Shown here: positions 7,686 to 9,495 of the stretch, in pieces
Position numbering within the stretch: the stretch's first letter is position 1
Layout of the letters: each line of letters opens with the position of its first letter
Assembly (NCBI GenBank): GCA_016207545.1
Contig: JACQPO010000233.1
Span: 1 to 9,495 of the forward strand
Direction: 5' to 3'
From: Methanobacteriota archaeon
GTDB taxonomy: Archaea > Thermoplasmatota > Thermoplasmata > RBG-16-68-12 > EA-27
Length of the DNA stretch: 9,495 bases
Program-made: the position numbers and the translations under genes
Notes under the pieces: generated by a model
Database searches by the model: none
Told to the model about the DNA's origin: nothing
Seen by the model: only the letters and a program-made list of their open reading frames with translations

Positions 7686-7694
7686 GTATATAAT
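7686..7694. promoter_or_regulatory. Bidirectional TATA element
   Basis: GTATATAAT on the + strand reads ATTATATAC on the minus strand and is the most AT-rich stretch of the region. On the minus strand it would place transcription start near 7664, giving a leader of about 37 nt that includes the Shine-Dalgarno candidate of the coiled-coil gene. On the + strand it would place a start near 7715, over 100 nt before the secreted protein. The minus-strand assignment is the better fit. Confidence 0.5.
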
Positions 7695-7706
7695 CGAAGC
7701 CACTCC

Positions 7707-7762
7707 GTTATCCCGCATGATACTCCGTCTCGCGCGTTATCACGGGTGATTCTGACTCTCGC
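7707..7762 (+). repeat. Tandem pair of related 27-nt dyad sites (putative operator)
   Basis: Copies at 7707-7733 and 7736-7762 match at 20 of 27 positions and share the core TTATCnCGnnTGAT and the end TCTCGC. Each core has dyad symmetry: TATC...GATA in the first (7709-7722), a perfect ATCAC-GG-GTGAT in the second (7739-7750). Their centres are 29 bp apart. Copy 1 overlaps the predicted + strand transcription start and lies just upstream of the minus-strand TATA element, so a bound regulator could repress one gene or activate the other. The regulator is not identifiable here. Confidence 0.5.
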
Positions 7763-7831
7763 AATTCACGGGCGAACGGATTTACAGGTCGGGACCCACA
7801 GGGAGGGATTCGAGGGTCCACGCTCGAGGGG

Positions 7832-9495
7832 ATTCCCATCGCGTCCCAAGTCTTTCGGCGCGGCGCGTTCCACGTTGCGTTAGCGCTGTCCCTGCTGGTT
7901 CTCCTCTTCCTCCCCGGGCCCCCATCGGCCCTTGCGGGAACGTTCCTTTTCTCCGTTCAGTCCGAGCAAGTCGTCACGGGGACGTCCTCGGGCGTCGGTG
8001 GGGCACAGGCCGACGATGGAATCGCAGAGGTCTTGCAGGAGGTCGACACCGCCGCCGACGTCACGACGTCGCCCGGTTCCCAGTCCATCACCCTTGGCTC
8101 GATCGTCGCCGGCATCTTTCCCGCGGACGTGAGTGCGGAGGACGGGCAGGTCCTTCAGTATCGCGAGGGGCGGCCGAGCGACACGGATCACTACCCCGCC
8201 ACCCAGACCCTGACCACTGGCTCTTCTTGCGGGGGGGCCTTCCCGACGGATTTGCAGACGTCCGATAACGTCGCATTGTGTCTCCGCGAGGCAACCTCGG
8301 CCGGAATCGCCTTCGACGCCGCGAGCAGCACATCCGGGTCCCAGACAACGTTCTCGTGGACACACACAACGAGCGGTTCGAATCGACTCCTCGTCGTGGG
8401 CATCGCCTTACGGCTCAACGCGTCGCAAACGGTGACGTCGGTCACGTACGCGGGAACCGGGCTCACGTTCCGCCGAGGGGACGAACTTGCCGTTAGCGTC
8501 CGCTCCGAGGTGTGGTACCTCGTGAATCCCGCCCTGGGCCCAAACACAGTGGACGTGACCTTCTCATCCAGCACAAAGGCCTCGATCGGCGCAATCTCGC
8601 TCACGGGGATCGACCAAACGACCCCCGTCGACGTGAGCAACGGCGGGACAGGGAACAGCGCCGCCCCGAGCACGACCATGACGACGACCGCAAACGGGGC
8701 TTGGGCAGTCGACGTCGTCGCCTTCCGTTCGTCGGGAAACGGGCAGCCGACAGGATCCCCGGGCGCGGGCCAGACGGAGCGGTGGAGCCAATACACGGAG
8801 GGCGGGGGCGGAGGCTCGAACATCAGGGGCAAGGGGTCGACGGAAGGGCCCGTGAGCCCGGCGGGCTCGATCACGATGGATTGGACGCTCGCAGCGGCCG
8901 TCGAATGGTCAATCACGGCGGTGGCGTTCCGGCCGGTGCCTGTCAACAACCAGATGTCCGTACGCCACGATTGGTCGAGCATCCCCACAAACGGAGACGC
9001 GTACGACTTGTGCGTCGAGGCTTGGGTGACGAACGCGGGAGGCGAATCGATGCTCGTCCAAGTCCTCACGCCGCCGGCCACGTGGAACACCCGCATTACG
9101 GTCACGAAGACGAGCGACGACAACGCGGACCAGTGTTACACGCTCACGAGTGGGGAGTTCAACGTCGGCGCTCCGTCAATCCGGTGGATTGGCGGCACGG
9201 AGTCGGGCGACCCGACTCAGTCGGACCTGCGGATCGATCGCGAGCGGGTCGTCCGTCGGTTCATCTTCTACACGTTGGATGTTCGACACGACTGGACGGG
9301 AGTGCCCTCCGGGAACGCGTACGAGCTCGTCGTGACGGGTCGCCGGGGCGACGAGGACGTCTCGGTCCAAGTCCTCACCCCTCCGTCCACCTGGAACACG
9401 CGCATCACAATCGCATCGGGCACGTCACAGCGGTACACGTATGCGTTGACGGCACAGGAGTACAACGGGGGCAATCCCTCCGTGCGGTTCAGCGA
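7832..9495 (+). CDS. Secreted modular surface protein with beta-sandwich domain and tandem repeats, 3' partial
   Basis: This frame is open from 7721 to the window edge and must continue beyond it. It begins with a clear signal peptide: FRRG, then a hydrophobic core VALALSLLVLLFL, then PSALA with cleavage expected at about 7936/7937. An unassigned region follows (7937 to about 8310), then a beta-sandwich module (about 8312-8938) recognisable by GSNRLLVVGIAL, VTSVTYAGTGLTF, EVWYLVNPALGPNTVDVTF, ISLTGIDQTTPVDV, GAGQTERW and MDWTL...WSITAVAFRP, a pattern common in archaeal and bacterial extracellular proteins. Two copies of a roughly 107-residue repeat follow. The composition is rich in Thr, Ser, Gly and Asp with few Lys, and a sequon (NAS) is visible, as in exported glycoproteins. 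No ATG, GTG or TTG precedes the signal peptide in frame; 7832 (ATT) is only one possible start, while the first standard codons (TTG 8033, GTG 8129) would remove the signal. A role as surface or adhesin-like protein is inferred. Confidence 0.82.
   Translation, partial: MPIASQVFRRGAFHVALALSLLVLLFLPGPPSALAGTFLFSVQSEQVVTGTSSGVGGAQADDGIAEVLQEVDTAADVTTSPGSQSITLGSIVAGIFPADVSAEDGQVLQYREGRPSDTDHYPATQTLTTGSSCGGAFPTDLQTSDNVALCLREATSAGIAFDAASSTSGSQTTFSWTHTTSGSNRLLVVGIALRLNASQTVTSVTYAGTGLTFRRGDELAVSVRSEVWYLVNPALGPNTVDVTFSSSTKASIGAISLTGIDQTTPVDVSNGGTGNSAAPSTTMTTTANGAWAVDVVAFRSSGNGQPTGSPGAGQTERWSQYTEGGGGGSNIRGKGSTEGPVSPAGSITMDWTLAAAVEWSITAVAFRPVPVNNQMSVRHDWSSIPTNGDAYDLCVEAWVTNAGGESMLVQVLTPPATWNTRITVTKTSDDNADQCYTLTSGEFNVGAPSIRWIGGTESGDPTQSDLRIDRERVVRRFIFYTLDVRHDWTGVPSGNAYELVVTGRRGDEDVSVQVLTPPSTWNTRITIASGTSQRYTYALTAQEYNGGNPSVRFS
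8312..8938 (+). other. Extracellular beta-sandwich module in the surface protein
   Basis: About 209 residues make up a single module with alternating beta strands. The landmarks NRLLVVGIAL, SVTYAGTGLTF, VWYLVNP, ISLTGIDQTTP, GAGQTERW and WSITAVAFRP occur in this order in many secreted proteins. I recall the pattern but not a firm domain name, and its ligand is unknown. It carries a glycine run (GGGGGS) between two strands. Confidence 0.6.
8954..9274 (+). repeat. Surface-protein repeat unit 1 (107 residues)
   Basis: The unit opens with MSVRHDW, has the core VQVLTPPATWNTRIT, then GAPSIRWIGG and the segment DPTQSDLRIDRERV, which resembles the closing strand of known surface repeats. Compared with unit 2 it has four extra residues in the loop after AYDLCVEAW, and it carries two cysteines (in DLCVE and DQCYT) that unit 2 lacks. 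Confidence 0.8.
9275..9495 (+). repeat. Surface-protein repeat unit 2, cut by the window edge
   Basis: The unit opens with LDVRHDW and has the core VQVLTPPSTWNTRIT, which differs from unit 1 at one of 15 residues, then GGNPSVRFS at the edge. The nucleotide similarity is clear at 9056-9105 against 9365-9414, so the copies arose by duplication. Further copies beyond the window are likely. Confidence 0.8.

Larger units (their letters stand above)
7628..7831. other. Intergenic region between divergent coiled-coil and surface-protein genes
   Basis: This is about 200 nt with no recognisable gene. It contains an 8-bp palindrome CCCTAGGG (7656-7663) at the place where the minus-strand transcript is predicted to start, a TATA element (7686-7694), a pair of related dyad sites (7707-7762), and a weaker AT-rich GATTTACA (7778-7785) that could be a second box A for the + strand gene. 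A 10-codon frame starting with ATG at 7717 and ending at TGA 7747-7749 lies inside; nothing supports its being a gene except its proximity to a predicted transcription start. Confidence 0.6.

Noticed and set aside
7746..7883. GTG-initiated 45-codon frame in the intergenic region
   Set aside because: It ends at a TAG inside the signal-peptide coding sequence and has no features of its own; kept only as the possible partner in a frameshift explanation for the missing start.
8191..9123. Minus-strand frame of 310 codons opposite the surface protein
   Set aside because: The plus-strand frame has a signal peptide, a recognisable beta-sandwich module and protein-level repeats that cross this span; the minus frame has none.

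Overview
This is a GC-rich, densely packed window with six protein-coding genes. They form three opposed groups: a 5'-truncated Cys/Met-metabolism PLP enzyme (+) facing a methylguanine-DNA methyltransferase (-); a thioredoxin-CcdA membrane fusion (+) facing an aldehyde ferredoxin oxidoreductase with a C-terminal MoaD-like domain (-), which follows a long coiled-coil protein (-); and, diverging from the coiled-coil gene, a large secreted repeat protein (+) that runs off the 3' edge.

The window most likely comes from an archaeon. A TATA-like element lies about 26-34 nt before three starts, and at least one gene (the oxidoreductase) looks leaderless. A tungsten-type aldehyde ferredoxin oxidoreductase and modular beta-sandwich surface proteins also fit a euryarchaeal, possibly Thermoplasmata-like, genome. 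That lineage is an inference from style: no rRNA or other marker is present. High GC at third codon positions also creates many long spurious antisense frames, all of which were rejected.

Layout: 1-1066 PLP enzyme; 1067-1516 DNA repair methyltransferase; 1517-1638 divergent promoter gap; 1639-2889 secreted/membrane thiol-redox protein; 2891-5161 oxidoreductase; 5222-7627 coiled-coil protein with a possible N-terminal longin/roadblock-like domain; 7628-7831 regulatory intergenic region with a bidirectional TATA element and a pair of dyad sites; about 7832-9495 secreted protein. Both tail-to-tail junctions are nearly gapless (0 and 1 nt).

The genes do not form one obvious pathway. The redox proteins handle extracytoplasmic disulfides and aldehyde oxidation; the other genes are metabolism, repair, structure and cell surface. 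The points most worth a second look are the MoaD-like domain fused to the oxidoreductase with three residues after its Gly-Gly, the secreted gene that has no ATG, GTG or TTG before its signal peptide, the tandem dyad sites in the divergent intergenic region, and the folded domain leading a roughly 670-residue coiled coil.
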